The notes: generated by a model from the letters alone, not told the origin. DNA of 64,000 bases from Gelidibacter salicanalis (GCF_007997285.1 NZ_VORX01000005.1:124001-188000), one strand, 5' to 3'. Counted from the stretch's first letter, positions 54,625 to 63,859 are shown. Numbers and translations: made by a program.

Positions 54625-55167
54625 ATGTCAAGAATAGGAAATAATCCAGTAGCAATCCCTGAAGGGGTTACAATAGACGTCAAAGACAACGTAATTACTG
54701 TAAAAGGTAAATTGGGTGAGTTGAGTCAGAAATTCGAAAGTGTTGAAATTACTGTAAAAGATGGTGAAGTGTCAGTGGCACGTCCATCAGATAGTAAAGA
54801 AGCAAGAACTAACCATGGTCTTTACAGATCATTGGTAAAGAATATGGTTGAAGGAGTATCTCAAGGCTGGACCAAGCAATTAGAATTGGTTGGTGTTGGT
54901 TATAGAGCTTCAAACCAAGGACAAAAATTAGATTTAGCCTTAGGGTTTTCTCATAATATTGTATTAGAAGTTGCTCCAGAAGTTACAGTGGAGACTATTT
55001 CTGAAAAAGGAAAGAATCCAATCGTAAAATTAACTTCACATGACAAACAATTGGTTGGTCAAGTGGCAGCTAAGATTCGCGGCTATAGAAAACCTGAACC
55101 TTACAAAGGAAAAGGTATCAAGTTTGTTGGAGAAGTATTAAGAAGAAAAGCAGGTAAATCAGCATAA
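54625..55167 (+). CDS. rplF: 50S ribosomal protein L6
   Basis: The 180-residue L6 begins [19 protein letters not shown] and ends [19 protein letters not shown] plus a basic tail. It sits near the factor-binding site. An AAGGAG before its ATG is one of the few Shine-Dalgarno-like sites of the cluster. Confidence 0.98.
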   Translation: MSRIGNNPVAIPEGVTIDVKDNVITVKGKLGELSQKFESVEITVKDGEVSVARPSDSKEARTNHGLYRSLVKNMVEGVSQGWTKQLELVGVGYRASNQGQKLDLALGFSHNIVLEVAPEVTVETISEKGKNPIVKLTSHDKQLVGQVAAKIRGYRKPEPYKGKGIKFVGEVLRRKAGKSA

Positions 55168-55177
55168 TCGTATAGTT

Positions 55178-55534
55178 ATGGCATTGACAAAAAATCAAAG
55201 TAGATTAAGAATTAAAAGCAGGATACGTAAGGTTGTTTCTGGAACAGAAGCAAGACCTCGTTTAGCTGTATTTAGAAGCAATAAAGAAATTTATGCTCAA
55301 ATAATTGATGATGTAACTGGTAATACTATTAGTGCTGCATCTTCAAGAGATAAAGACATTAGTTCTGCTAAAGGGACCAAATTAGAAATAGCTGCCTTAG
55401 TTGGTAAAGCTGTTGGCGAAAGAGCTTTGAAAGCAGGTGTTGAGACTATTGCTTTTGATAGAGGTGGTTATCAATATCACGGAAGAGTAAAATCATTAGC
55501 AGATGGTGCTAGAGAAGCAGGACTAAAATTTTAA
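55178..55534 (+). CDS. rplR: 50S ribosomal protein L18
   Basis: The 118-residue L18 starts [19 protein letters not shown] and ends [21 protein letters not shown], both conserved. It binds 5S rRNA together with L5. Ten bases after rplF, six before rpsE. Confidence 0.98.
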   Translation: MALTKNQSRLRIKSRIRKVVSGTEARPRLAVFRSNKEIYAQIIDDVTGNTISAASSRDKDISSAKGTKLEIAALVGKAVGERALKAGVETIAFDRGGYQYHGRVKSLADGAREAGLKF

Positions 55535-55540
55535 GACATT

Positions 55541-56065
55541 ATGTATCAAAAATATAAAAACGCAGAATTAGTAAAACCTAGTGGATTAGACCTTAAAGAT
55601 CATCTTATAGGTGTACAAAGAGTTACTAAAGTTACTAAAGGTGGTAGAGCATTCGGTTTTTCTGCTATTGTAGTAGTTGGAGATGAAGCAGGTGTTGTAG
55701 GACATGGTTTAGGGAAATCTAAAGATGTGGCTACTGCAATTGCAAAAGGCATTGAAGACGCTAAGAAAAATTTGGTAAGAATTCCTATCCAAAATAAAAC
55801 ATTACCTCACGAACAAAAAGGGAAGTATGGTGGTGCAAGAGTAAATATCATTCCAGCATCTGAAGGTACTGGTGTTATTGCTGGTGGAGCTGTAAGAACG
55901 GTTTTAGAGGCTGTTGGTGTACATGATGTACTATCAAAATCTCAAGGATCTTCTAATCCTCATAACGTAGTTAAAGCAACTTTTGATGCTTTATTGCAGT
56001 TGAGAAATGCAGGTTCTATCGCTAAAGAAAGAGGTATTTCACTTTCAAAAGTATTTAACGGATAA
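55541..56065 (+). CDS. rpsE: 30S ribosomal protein S5
   Basis: The 174-residue S5 has [39 protein letters not shown] and [20 protein letters not shown]. It is at the mRNA entry and affects accuracy. A 107-base spacer with inverted heptamers follows, before rpmD. Confidence 0.98.
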   Translation: MYQKYKNAELVKPSGLDLKDHLIGVQRVTKVTKGGRAFGFSAIVVVGDEAGVVGHGLGKSKDVATAIAKGIEDAKKNLVRIPIQNKTLPHEQKGKYGGARVNIIPASEGTGVIAGGAVRTVLEAVGVHDVLSKSQGSSNPHNVVKATFDALLQLRNAGSIAKERGISLSKVFNG

Positions 56066-56083
56066 ATAAGTATGGAGTACGAC

Positions 56084-56166
56084 GTATTAAGTACAAAGTA
56101 ACAAGTGATTTTTAATGCACTTTGAGCTAGATTCTTAATACCTAATACTAACTACTTAATACTATA
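56084..56166. repeat. Inverted 7-bp repeats between rpsE and rpmD
   Basis: On the left AAGTA/AAGTG recurs at 56089, 56096 and 56103; on the right TAC(T/C) recurs at 56139, 56146, 56153 and 56160, all with 7-base steps. The two halves are reverse complements: GTATTAAGTA (56084-56093) pairs perfectly with TACTTAATAC (56153-56162), and CAAAGT (56094-56099) with ACTTTG (56119-56124). Confidence 0.8.
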
Positions 56167-56172
56167 AAAACA

Positions 56173-56355
56173 ATGGCAAAAATTAAAGTAAAAAAAGTAA
56201 AAAGTGCTATCAACCGCACGCTAACCCAAAAGAGAATTTTAGAGTCTTTAGGGTTGCACAAAATGAACCAGGTTGTTGAGCATGATGACACGCCAAGTAT
56301 CCTTGGAATGATTAATAAAGTTCAACATTTAGTTTCTGTAGAGGGAACAAAATAA
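56173..56355 (+). CDS. rpmD: 50S ribosomal protein L30
   Basis: The 60-residue L30 reads [20 protein letters not shown] then [19 protein letters not shown], the complete short bacterial form. It is a peripheral 50S protein. Twelve bases before rplO. Confidence 0.97.
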   Translation: MAKIKVKKVKSAINRTLTQKRILESLGLHKMNQVVEHDDTPSILGMINKVQHLVSVEGTK

Positions 56356-56367
56356 TACAGCAGAATA

Positions 56368-56820
56368 ATGGATTTAAGTAATTTAAAACCGGCTGAAGGG
56401 TCAGTTAAAAATCAAGGCAAGAGAATAGGTAGAGGACAAGGTTCTGGTAAAGGTGGTACGGCAACTCGTGGTCACAAAGGAGCAAAGTCTCGTTCTGGTT
56501 ACTCTAAAAAATTAGGATTTGAAGGTGGGCAAATGCCTCTTCAAAGACGTGTGCCTAAGTTTGGATTTACAAATATCAACCGCGTAGAGTATCAAGGTGT
56601 AAATCTTGATAAATTACAAGCATTGGTAGATGATCAAATCATTAAAGACACTGTAGATTTCGTAACGTTATTAGAACTAGGTCTTGTTGACAAGAATGAT
56701 CTTGTTAAGATCTTAGGTCGTGGCGAATTGAAATCGAAATTAAAAGTTACTGCTCATAAATTTACCGCTTCAGCAAAAGCTGCTATTGAAGCTGCCGGAG
56801 GAGAAGCTGTAACTTTATAA
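56368..56820 (+). CDS. rplO: 50S ribosomal protein L15
   Basis: The 150-residue L15 has MDLSNLKPAEGSVKNQGKRI, GRGQGSGKGGTATRGHKGAK and FEGGQMPLQRRVPKFGF, its extended 23S-binding part. Full length. Thirteen bases before secY. Confidence 0.98.
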   Translation: MDLSNLKPAEGSVKNQGKRIGRGQGSGKGGTATRGHKGAKSRSGYSKKLGFEGGQMPLQRRVPKFGFTNINRVEYQGVNLDKLQALVDDQIIKDTVDFVTLLELGLVDKNDLVKILGRGELKSKLKVTAHKFTASAKAAIEAAGGEAVTL

Positions 56821-56833
56821 GACCTTTTAGAGA

Positions 56834-58180
56834 ATGAAATTTATAGAGACTTTAAAAAATGTTTGGAAAATAACAGAACTAAAAGATAGAATCATGCTTA
56901 CGCTTGGTCTACTTTTAGTTTACCGTTTTGGTGCGCAGGTAGTTTTACCTGGTATTGATGCAAGTCAGTTAGGTGCTTTGGCCAGTAACACGGATCAGGG
57001 TATTTTAGGACTTCTTAATGCCTTTACAGGTGGAGCTTTTGCAAATGCTTCGGTATTTGCTCTGGGTATTATGCCTTACATTTCGGCTTCAATTGTCGTT
57101 CAATTAATGGGTATCGCTATTCCTTATCTTCAGAAATTACAGAAGGACGGGGAGAGCGGACGTAAAAAGATCAATCAAATTACACGTTGGTTAACCATCG
57201 CTATCTGTTTGGTGCAAGCACCAGGTTATTTGGCAAGTTTACCAGCTTTAGGTATTCCTTCATCAGCATTCTTATTGGGTACAGGAACAATGTTCTACGT
57301 GTCTTCAGTAATTATCTTGGTAACTGGTACTGTATTTGCAATGTGGTTAGGTGAGAAAATCACTGATAAAGGTATCGGTAACGGTATTTCTTTATTAATT
57401 ATGGTTGGTATCATCGCAAACATGCCAGCGTCTTTCCTATTAAACTACGCTTCTAGATTAGAAGGTGGTGGTAACGGTGGATTGATGATGGTACTTATTG
57501 AATTGGTCATCTGGTTCGTCATCATTCTTCTATCAATTATGTTGGTCATGGGTGTTCGCAAGATTGCTGTCCAATACGCGCGTCGTACTGCTTCTGGTGG
57601 TTATGAAAAGAATGTATTTGGATCAAGACAGTTCTTACCTTTAAAATTGAATGCTTCTGGTGTAATGCCAATCATCTTTGCTCAGGCAATTATGTTTGTG
57701 CCTACATTAATAGGTAAAGGTTTAGGTGAGGGTGCTGTTGGCGTGTGGCTACAAACAAATTTCTCTGACATTTTTGGTCTTTGGTATAATGTTGTGTTTG
57801 CATTGTTGATTATCGTGTTTACATATTTCTACACGGCAATTACGGTTCCTACCAACAAAATGGCTGACGATTTAAAACGTAGTGGTGGCTTCATTCCAGG
57901 TATTAGACCAGGAACTGAAACCTCAGAATACTTAGACAAAATTATGTCTCAAATAACCTTACCGGGGTCTATCTTCTTAGCTATGATTGCTGTTTTTCCA
58001 GCGGTTGTTGTAAAATTGATGGGTGTTCAGCAAGGTTGGGCATTGTTCTTTGGAGGGACTTCGTTATTAATTATGGTTGGTGTTGCGATTGATACAATGC
58101 AACAAATCAATTCATATTTATTGAACAAGCACTACGATGGCTTAATGAAAACCGGGAAAAATAGAAAAGCAGTAGCTTAA
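56834..58180 (+). CDS. secY: Preprotein translocase subunit SecY
   Basis: The 448-residue channel protein has ten membrane segments, the plug region after TM1 and the conserved [18 protein letters not shown] and [15 protein letters not shown] loops. With SecE and SecG it forms the inner-membrane pore. Position after rplO is universal; adk and map, present between secY and infA in many other bacteria, are absent here. Confidence 0.98.
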   Translation: MKFIETLKNVWKITELKDRIMLTLGLLLVYRFGAQVVLPGIDASQLGALASNTDQGILGLLNAFTGGAFANASVFALGIMPYISASIVVQLMGIAIPYLQKLQKDGESGRKKINQITRWLTIAICLVQAPGYLASLPALGIPSSAFLLGTGTMFYVSSVIILVTGTVFAMWLGEKITDKGIGNGISLLIMVGIIANMPASFLLNYASRLEGGGNGGLMMVLIELVIWFVIILLSIMLVMGVRKIAVQYARRTASGGYEKNVFGSRQFLPLKLNASGVMPIIFAQAIMFVPTLIGKGLGEGAVGVWLQTNFSDIFGLWYNVVFALLIIVFTYFYTAITVPTNKMADDLKRSGGFIPGIRPGTETSEYLDKIMSQITLPGSIFLAMIAVFPAVVVKLMGVQQGWALFFGGTSLLIMVGVAIDTMQQINSYLLNKHYDGLMKTGKNRKAVA

Positions 58181-58187
58181 TATTATT

Positions 58188-58403
58188 ATGGCAAAACAAG
58201 CATCAATAGAACAAGACGGATCCATAATTGAAGCATTATCCAATGCTATGTTCCGTGTTGAATTAGAAAATGGACATATAGTCACCGCGCATATTTCTGG
58301 TAAAATGCGTATGCACTACATTAAATTGTTACCAGGAGACAAGGTCAAATTAGAAATGAGCCCTTATGACTTGTCTAAGGCTCGAATAACTTATAGATAT
58401 TAA
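58188..58403 (+). CDS. infA: Translation initiation factor IF-1
   Basis: The 71-residue OB-fold protein has [39 protein letters not shown] and [14 protein letters not shown]. It binds the A site of the 30S subunit in initiation. Seven bases after secY and 12 before rpmJ. Confidence 0.98.
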   Translation: MAKQASIEQDGSIIEALSNAMFRVELENGHIVTAHISGKMRMHYIKLLPGDKVKLEMSPYDLSKARITYRY

Positions 58404-58415
58404 TAAATAGAACAG

Positions 58416-58532
58416 ATGAAAGTAAGAGCATCAGTTAAAAAAAGAAGTGCTGACTGTAAGTTGGTACGTCGCAAAGGAAGACTTTACGTCATTAACAAAA
58501 AGAATCCTAGATTCAAACAAAGACAAGGTTAA
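58416..58532 (+). CDS. rpmJ: 50S ribosomal protein L36 (cysteine-poor form)
   Basis: The 38-residue protein runs from [17 protein letters not shown] to NPRFKQRQG. The start and end are those of L36. Of the usual zinc ligands (Cys11, Cys14, Cys27, His33) only Cys14 remains; the others are Ser, Asn and Phe, so it is a zinc-independent form. It ends 2 bases before rpsM. Confidence 0.95.
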   Translation: MKVRASVKKRSADCKLVRRKGRLYVINKKNPRFKQRQG

Positions 58533-58534
58533 TT

Positions 58535-58909
58535 ATGGCAAGAATCGCAGGTGTAGATATACCAAAACAGAAAAGAGGAGTGATCTCTTTAACTTACATC
58601 TATGGAATAGGTGCAAGCAGAGCAAAAGAAATTTTAGCACAAGCTAAAGTTGACGAAAACACAAAAGTTCAGGACTGGACAGATGACGAAATTAGTAATA
58701 TTCGTGAAGCTGTAGGTGCCTTAACTATTGAAGGTGAGTTGCGTTCTGAAATTCAATTAAACATCAAACGTTTAATGGATATCGGATGTTACAGAGGTAT
58801 TCGTCATAGAGCTGGACTTCCATTAAGAGGTCAACGTACTAAAAACAACTCTAGAACGAGAAAAGGTAGAAGAAAAACTGTTGCTAACAAGAAAAAAGCA
58901 ACCAAATAA
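58535..58909 (+). CDS. rpsM: 30S ribosomal protein S13
   Basis: The 124-residue S13 begins [20 protein letters not shown] and has [14 protein letters not shown] and the tail [20 protein letters not shown], which touches P-site tRNA. It forms the head bridge with S19. A 100-base spacer with heptamers follows. Confidence 0.98.
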   Translation: MARIAGVDIPKQKRGVISLTYIYGIGASRAKEILAQAKVDENTKVQDWTDDEISNIREAVGALTIEGELRSEIQLNIKRLMDIGCYRGIRHRAGLPLRGQRTKNNSRTRKGRRKTVANKKKATK

Positions 58910-58913
58910 AAAA

Positions 58914-59007
58914 TAGTCTTTAGTCTATTAGACGTTGGAAAGAATCTGTTTGAAATTTAACGGTTTAGGATTCTAGCGACTATATACTAATACTAAAAAC
59001 TAAATAC
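58914..59007. repeat. Inverted 7-bp repeats between rpsM and rpsK
   Basis: TAGT recurs at 58914 and 58921 on the left, and its complement ACTA at 58979, 58986, 58993 and 59000 on the right, in strict 7-base steps. The arrangement is like that between rpsE and rpmD. Inner AGAATC (58941-58946) can pair with GATTCT (58969-58974). Confidence 0.7.
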
Positions 59008-59009
59008 AT

Positions 59010-59399
59010 ATGGCAAAGTCAAGTACAAAAGTTAAAAAACGTAAGGTTATTGTTGAAGCTAACGGAGAGGCACACATTGCAGCTTCATTCAACAACATCA
59101 TTATCTCTTTGACAAATAAAAAAGGTGATGTCGTTTCTTGGTCATCAGCAGGTAAGATGGGCTTTAGAGGTTCTAAAAAGAACACTCCTTATGCTGCCCA
59201 AATGGCCGCTGAAGACTGTGCTGCAGTAGCAAGAGAAGCTGGACTGAAAAAAGTAAAAGTTTATGTTAAAGGACCAGGTAACGGTAGAGAATCTGCTATC
59301 CGTTCTATCCACAATGCAGGTATTGAAGTAACAGAAATTATTGATGTTACGCCATTACCACATAATGGATGTCGCCCTCCAAAACGTAGACGTGTATAA
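59010..59399 (+). CDS. rpsK: 30S ribosomal protein S11
   Basis: The 129-residue S11 has [37 protein letters not shown] and the end [18 protein letters not shown]. It is part of the platform that holds the E-site codon region. It is followed by a strong terminator, before rpsD. Confidence 0.98.
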   Translation: MAKSSTKVKKRKVIVEANGEAHIAASFNNIIISLTNKKGDVVSWSSAGKMGFRGSKKNTPYAAQMAAEDCAAVAREAGLKKVKVYVKGPGNGRESAIRSIHNAGIEVTEIIDVTPLPHNGCRPPKRRRV

Positions 59400-59415
59400 T
59401 TTATAACGTAAGTAG

Positions 59416-59458
59416 AACTAATATCAACTGTTTTAAATGGTTGATATTAGTTTTTTTA
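59416..59458 (+). terminator. Strong terminator inside the alpha operon (rpsK-rpsD)
   Basis: AACTAATATCAAC (59416-59428) pairs perfectly over 13 bp with GTTGATATTAGTT (59440-59452), directly followed by a T-run to 59457. This is a complete intrinsic terminator between two ribosomal-protein genes. Confidence 0.88.
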
Positions 59459-59470
59459 TATGTAAATTTG
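59441..59470 (+). promoter_or_regulatory. Promoter for rpsD-rpoA-rplQ (TTG-N19-TAAATTTG)
   Basis: TTG at 59441-59443, within the right arm of the terminator, and TAAATTTG at 59463-59470, 19 bases later, fit the flavobacterial consensus. A transcript from about 59476 would have a leader of 100 bases. Confidence 0.5.
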
Positions 59471-59502
59471 CAGACTCAAAAAAAAATAATAATCAAGTAT
59501 TA

Positions 59503-59563
59503 ACGAGAGATCACTGTTTATCGAAGGATGAGATTAAGACCTTAATTCATAGACGCTCTCATA
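59503..59563 (+). promoter_or_regulatory. Possible structured leader of rpsD
   Basis: ATTAAG-AC-CTTAAT (59533-59546 region), extended by ATGA and TCAT, forms a hairpin, and outer GAGAG (about 59505) can pair with CTCTC (about 59558). S4 represses its operon in other bacteria by binding the leader; here this is only a suggestion. Confidence 0.3.
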
Positions 59564-59577
59564 ATTAAATTTAAGAA

Positions 59578-60183
59578 ATGGCAAGATATACTGGTCCTAA
59601 AACTAAAATAGCCCGAAAATTCGGTGAAGCTATTTTTGGAGATGATAAAGCTTTCGAGAAAAGAAACTATCCTCCAGGTCAACACGGTGCTAACAAGCGT
59701 CGTGGAAAGAAATCTGAATACTCACTCCAGTTAATGGAAAAGCAAAAAGCTAAATATACTTACGGTATTTTAGAAAAGCAATTCAGAAACATGTTTAAAA
59801 AAGCAACAGCTGCACGTGGTATTACCGGTGAAATTTTGCTTCAATTATGTGAATCTCGTTTAGATAACGTTGTTTTCAGATTAGGCTTATCACCTTCACG
59901 TAGTGGAGCGCGTCAATTGGTTTCTCACAGACATATTACTGTTAATGGAGAAATCGTAAATATCCCATCTTATCAATTAAGAGCTGGAGACGTTATTGCG
60001 GTAAGAGAGAAATCTAAATCTCTTGATATCATTCAAAATTCTTTATCTAACTCTAGCACAGTTTATGAATGGATGACATGGAATAACGAAACTAAACAAG
60101 GAACGTTTGTTTCTATTCCTGAAAGAGTTCAAATTCCAGAAAATATCAACGAACAATTTATCGTTGAATTGTACTCTAAATAA
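59578..60183 (+). CDS. rpsD: 30S ribosomal protein S4
   Basis: The 201-residue S4 begins [20 protein letters not shown] and has an S4 RNA-binding domain ([33 protein letters not shown], in residues 95-127). The N-terminal part has no cysteine cluster, so no zinc. It starts 30S assembly. It is the first gene after an intra-cluster terminator and probably leads its own transcript. Confidence 0.98.
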   Translation: MARYTGPKTKIARKFGEAIFGDDKAFEKRNYPPGQHGANKRRGKKSEYSLQLMEKQKAKYTYGILEKQFRNMFKKATAARGITGEILLQLCESRLDNVVFRLGLSPSRSGARQLVSHRHITVNGEIVNIPSYQLRAGDVIAVREKSKSLDIIQNSLSNSSTVYEWMTWNNETKQGTFVSIPERVQIPENINEQFIVELYSK

Positions 60184-60277
60184 TAATTAATCATATTGGG
60201 AGTTAGCCAAAGGGTTTATTCGTCTTCTTCATACTTATAATCCGCGCAACTAATTAACAATTAAAAAGAAGAATAGT

Positions 60278-61270
60278 ATGGCAATATTAAATTTTCAGAA
60301 GCCTGATAAAGTAATCATGATTGATTCAACACCTTTTGAAGGGAAGTTTGAATTTAGACCTTTGGAACCTGGCTACGGATTAACAGTAGGGAATGCTTTA
60401 AGAAGAGTATTATTATCTTCTTTAGAAGGATTTGCTATTACATCTGTCAGAATTGAAGGTGTAGATCATGAGTTTTCTACAATTGCAGGTGTAGTTGAAG
60501 ATGTTACTGAAATTATTTTGAACTTAAAGCAAGTTAACTTTAAGCGTCAAATTGATGAAATTGATAACGAAACTGTTACCATTTCTATCTCAGGACAAGA
60601 TCAAATTACTGCTGGCGATTTTCAAAAGTTCATATCAGGATTTCAAGTGCTTAACAAAGATTTGGTCATCTGTAATTTAGATTCCAAAGTGAGCATCAAT
60701 ATGGAATTGACTATTGAAAAAGGTAGAGGTTATGTTCCTGCTGAAGAAAATAAAAAAGCTTCTGCACCAATTGGAACCATCTTTACAGATTCAATTTACA
60801 CGCCAATAAAAAATGTGAAATACGGGATTGAAAACTTCCGTGTTGAGCAAAAGACGGATTACGAGAAATTGGTTTTTGAAATCCAAACAGATGGATCAAT
60901 CAATCCTAAGGATGCGTTAACTGAAGCGGCTAAAATCTTAATTCATCACTTTATGCTATTCTCTGATGAGCGTATCACATTAGAAGCTGATGAAATTGCG
61001 CAGACGGAGACTTATGATGAAGAATCCCTTCACATGAGACAACTATTGAAAACCAAATTGGTTGATATGGATCTTTCTGTACGTGCATTAAACTGTTTAA
61101 AAGCTGCAGAAGTTGATACTTTAGGTGACTTAGTATCTTTCAATAAAAATGATTTAATGAAATTCAGAAACTTCGGTAAAAAATCATTAACTGAACTAGA
61201 AGAACTAGTAAATGTTAAAGGTTTGAACTTCGGAATGGACTTAAGTAAATACAAATTAGATAAAGACTAG
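60278..61270 (+). CDS. rpoA: RNA polymerase alpha subunit
   Basis: The 330-residue protein has the dimerisation domain ([28 protein letters not shown]-like [14 protein letters not shown]) and, after a linker near residue 240, the C-terminal domain [20 protein letters not shown] and [16 protein letters not shown], which binds DNA and activators. Expected length. 94 bases after rpsD. Confidence 0.98.
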   Translation: MAILNFQKPDKVIMIDSTPFEGKFEFRPLEPGYGLTVGNALRRVLLSSLEGFAITSVRIEGVDHEFSTIAGVVEDVTEIILNLKQVNFKRQIDEIDNETVTISISGQDQITAGDFQKFISGFQVLNKDLVICNLDSKVSINMELTIEKGRGYVPAEENKKASAPIGTIFTDSIYTPIKNVKYGIENFRVEQKTDYEKLVFEIQTDGSINPKDALTEAAKILIHHFMLFSDERITLEADEIAQTETYDEESLHMRQLLKTKLVDMDLSVRALNCLKAAEVDTLGDLVSFNKNDLMKFRNFGKKSLTELEELVNVKGLNFGMDLSKYKLDKD

Positions 61271-61279
61271 TTAATTTAC

Positions 61280-61314
61280 GATTGTAGATTTTTGATTTGC
61301 GATTGATGATTATT
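61280..61314. repeat. Five 7-bp repeats (GATTNNN) before rplQ
   Basis: GATTGTA, GATTTTT, GATTTGC, GATTGAT and GATTATT follow each other without gaps at 61280, 61287, 61294, 61301 and 61308, in the 134-base rpoA-rplQ spacer. GATT is the complement of the AATC that occurs in the array next to rlmB. Confidence 0.7.
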
Positions 61315-61404
61315 CTAATTTTTTCAAAATAAATAATTACTAACGACTCATAATTTGCTCTCCGAAGGGATATGGCAGCAAGATGATGTCAAATTTAAAA
61401 TGTC

Positions 61405-61896
61405 ATGAGACACGGAAAAAAAATAAACCATTTAGGTCGTAAAACCGCACACAGAAAATCAATGTTGGCAAACATGGCTTGTTCTTTAATTGAGCACAAG
61501 CGAATCAACACTACAGTTGCAAAAGCAAAAGCTTTAAAGCAATTTGTTGAGCCATTGATTACAAAGTCTAAAGAAGATACTACACACAACAGACGTATTG
61601 TGTATAGCAGAATCAGACAAAAAGAAGCGGTAGCTGAATTGTTTAGAGATGTTGCACCAAAAGTTGGCGATCGTCCAGGAGGATACACACGTATCATCAA
61701 ATTAGGAAATCGTTTAGGTGATAACGCTGATATGGCAATGATCGAATTAGTGGATTTCAACGAAATTTACAATGTTGATAAGCAACCTAAAAAGAAAACT
61801 ACTCGTAGAGGTCGTTCTAAAAAGTCTGACGCTGATGTTGCCCCTGTTGCAGCGCCAGTTGCTGATAAGAAAGCCAAAAACGAAGAGGAAGAATAA
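61405..61896 (+). CDS. rplQ: 50S ribosomal protein L17
   Basis: The 163-residue L17 begins [20 protein letters not shown] and has [22 protein letters not shown]-terminal extension of about 40 residues (Lys/Arg, then Ala/Pro/Val, then Glu-rich NEEEE) is common in Bacteroidota and not part of the core fold. It ends the supercluster at a terminator. Confidence 0.98.
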   Translation: MRHGKKINHLGRKTAHRKSMLANMACSLIEHKRINTTVAKAKALKQFVEPLITKSKEDTTHNRRIVYSRIRQKEAVAELFRDVAPKVGDRPGGYTRIIKLGNRLGDNADMAMIELVDFNEIYNVDKQPKKKTTRRGRSKKSDADVAPVAAPVADKKAKNEEEE

Positions 61897-61916
61897 ATGG
61901 GTTTACATTTATAATA

Positions 61917-61951
61917 TAAAAGGGGATAAACAGTTTGTTTATCCTTTTTTT
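61917..61951 (+). terminator. Terminator of the ribosomal supercluster
   Basis: GGATAAACA (61924-61932) pairs with TGTTTATCC (61936-61944) and a run of T follows. The same GGATAAAC stem is used again after the next gene. Confidence 0.88.
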
Positions 61952-61988
61952 GTATATTAACTTCTCAAAATATGTAATCTGCTCCGAT

Positions 61989-62639
61989 ATGAAAACCCTA
62001 TTTTTTATAATTTTATTAGCGTGCAGTGTTTGTACGCAGGCACAAACAAATATTAGTTACAGTCCTTCATCTGGAACTAGTGGTGTAGCCACTATGAATG
62101 CGACCTTGTCTGGTGAGAATACTATTGGTGGAAGTGTTTATCTGTTTAAAGAATGGGACCAACCTGCCAAAGTCTTTACCGCTGACAACAAGGTGATCAA
62201 TGTACCAAACATTAACTACAATGCTAAAAATTCATTTTTTGCTTCTAAGATGACCAATGATTCTATATTTATTTTTCACGGAATAAATAAAGTTGAAGCG
62301 CAAGGCAAACGGTTTGATAAAATTGGAGATAAATTTTATGAAGTCTTGTATACTTTTGATGATGACAAGATGTTTTTAAAAGAACACATTGTAGTAGAAA
62401 AGCCGGAGTTACATCATATAACTAGTACAGTTATTGGACCTGGGAAATATGTTTTTGAAGAGAAGTATTATCTTTTCACTAATGATGAACTCCTGAGCTT
62501 CTGGCCAAGTAAGAAAAATATCCTTGATGCTGTAGATTCTGAAAAATCTGCTGTCAATAAACAAGTAAAAACTCAAAAATGGTCCTTTTCAAAAGAGGAA
62601 GACATTATTAAAATTTTTAAGTACTATGACACTTTATAA
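61989..62639 (+). CDS. Small exported protein of unknown function
   Basis: From ATG 61989 the product has 216 residues and a signal peptide (MKTLFFIILLACSVCTQAQ); an earlier ATG 18 codons upstream is unlikely. The mature part is beta-rich (GTSGVATMNATLSGENTIGG, SVYLFKEWDQPAKVF, FDKIGDKFYEVLYTF) without a motif I recognise. It resembles proteins of unknown function in flavobacteria. It has its own terminator and stands between rplQ and carA, bracketed by two nearly identical terminator hairpins. Confidence 0.7.
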   Translation: MKTLFFIILLACSVCTQAQTNISYSPSSGTSGVATMNATLSGENTIGGSVYLFKEWDQPAKVFTADNKVINVPNINYNAKNSFFASKMTNDSIFIFHGINKVEAQGKRFDKIGDKFYEVLYTFDDDKMFLKEHIVVEKPELHHITSTVIGPGKYVFEEKYYLFTNDELLSFWPSKKNILDAVDSEKSAVNKQVKTQKWSFSKEEDIIKIFKYYDTL

Positions 62640-62651
62640 ACAAACACCTTA

Positions 62652-62689
62652 AAAAAAGGATAAACATTTTAGTTTATCCTTTTTTTTAT
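62652..62689 (+). terminator. Terminator after the small exported protein gene
   Basis: GGATAAAC (62658-62665) pairs with GTTTATCC (62672-62679) and nine T follow. Both stem and A-rich/T-rich flanks repeat those of the rplQ terminator. Confidence 0.88.
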
Positions 62690-62716
62690 GCAATTTTGCC
62701 AAACTCTTTTCGAATT

Positions 62717-63820
62717 ATGAAATATAATAAGCGTCAAAAAGCCATCATTTTACTTTCAGATGGTACAATATTCCACGGTAAATCAGTAGGTAGAGAAGGT
62801 TCTGCCTTTGGAGAAGTTTGTTTTAACACGGGAACTACTGGTTATCAGGAGATTTTTACAGATCCTTCCTATTATGGTCAACTAATGGTTGCCACCAACG
62901 CCCATATTGGTAATTATGGCACCCATGCTGACGAAGTAGAATCAGATGATATTAAGATCTCTGGACTCATTTGTAAAAATTTTAGTTATAACTATTCAAG
63001 AGCTTCGGCGGAAGGTTCTTTAGAGGATTTTTTCAATAAAAATAACCTATTGGCGATTTCAGATGTTGATACGCGTGCTTTAGTGACCTATATCAGAGAA
63101 AATGGGGCTATGAACGCGGTCATTTCAACAGAAGTGGACAATGTTGAAGGGTTGAAAAAACAATTGGCAGAAGTGCCTGAAATGGACGGTTTGGAACTTG
63201 CTTCTAAAGTGAGTACGACTGAACCTTATTTTGTGGGCGATGAAAACGCAACCTACCGCATTGCCGCTTTAGATTTAGGAATAAAGAAGAATATTCTCAG
63301 AAATTTCGCCAAACGCGATGCGTACATTAAAGTGTTTCCATACAATGCCACTTTTGAGGATATGAAGGCATTTAATCCAGATGGTTATTTTCTTTCTAAT
63401 GGTCCTGGAGATCCTGAACCTTTAGAGAATGCTATTGCTTTGGCTAAAGAAATAATCGATCATAATTTGCCGCTTTTCGGAATTTGTCTCGGTCACCAAG
63501 TAATCGGGTTGGCAAACGGCATTTCAACTTACAAGATGCACAATGGTCATAGAGGGATTAATCATCCGGTTAAGAATTTAGTGACTGGTAAAGGAGAGAT
63601 TACCTCTCAAAATCATGGATTCGCCATTAACAAGGAAGAAACAGAACAGCATCCTGATTTTGAAATAACGCACATTCATTTAAATGACCACACGGTTGCT
63701 GGGATGCGTATGAAATCTAAAAATTGCTTTTCGGTACAATACCATCCTGAAGCAAGTCCGGGTCCGCAAGACGCCTCGTATTTGTTTGATCAGTTTATCG
63801 AGAATATAAAAAATAAATAG
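62717..63820 (+). CDS. carA: Carbamoyl-phosphate synthase small subunit
   Basis: The 367-residue glutamine amidotransferase subunit starts at ATG 62717 (MKYNKRQKAIILLSDGTIFHG), seven codons after a less likely ATG. It has CFNTGTTGYQEIFTDPSYYG and the class I triad, with the nucleophile in FGICLGHQVIG and the final His/Glu in VQYHPEASPGP. It feeds ammonia to CarB for arginine and pyrimidine synthesis. carB is not next to it in the window. Confidence 0.97.
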   Translation: MKYNKRQKAIILLSDGTIFHGKSVGREGSAFGEVCFNTGTTGYQEIFTDPSYYGQLMVATNAHIGNYGTHADEVESDDIKISGLICKNFSYNYSRASAEGSLEDFFNKNNLLAISDVDTRALVTYIRENGAMNAVISTEVDNVEGLKKQLAEVPEMDGLELASKVSTTEPYFVGDENATYRIAALDLGIKKNILRNFAKRDAYIKVFPYNATFEDMKAFNPDGYFLSNGPGDPEPLENAIALAKEIIDHNLPLFGICLGHQVIGLANGISTYKMHNGHRGINHPVKNLVTGKGEITSQNHGFAINKEETEQHPDFEITHIHLNDHTVAGMRMKSKNCFSVQYHPEASPGPQDASYLFDQFIENIKNK

Positions 63821-63825
63821 TGTAA

Positions 63826-63859
63826 AAACCTCAAAGATCCGCAGTGTTCTTTGAGGTTT
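63826..63859 (+). terminator. Hairpin after carA
   Basis: AAACCTCAAAG (63826-63836) pairs perfectly over 11 bp with CTTTGAGGTTT (63849-63859). The T-run afterwards is short, but position and strength fit a terminator. Confidence 0.75.
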
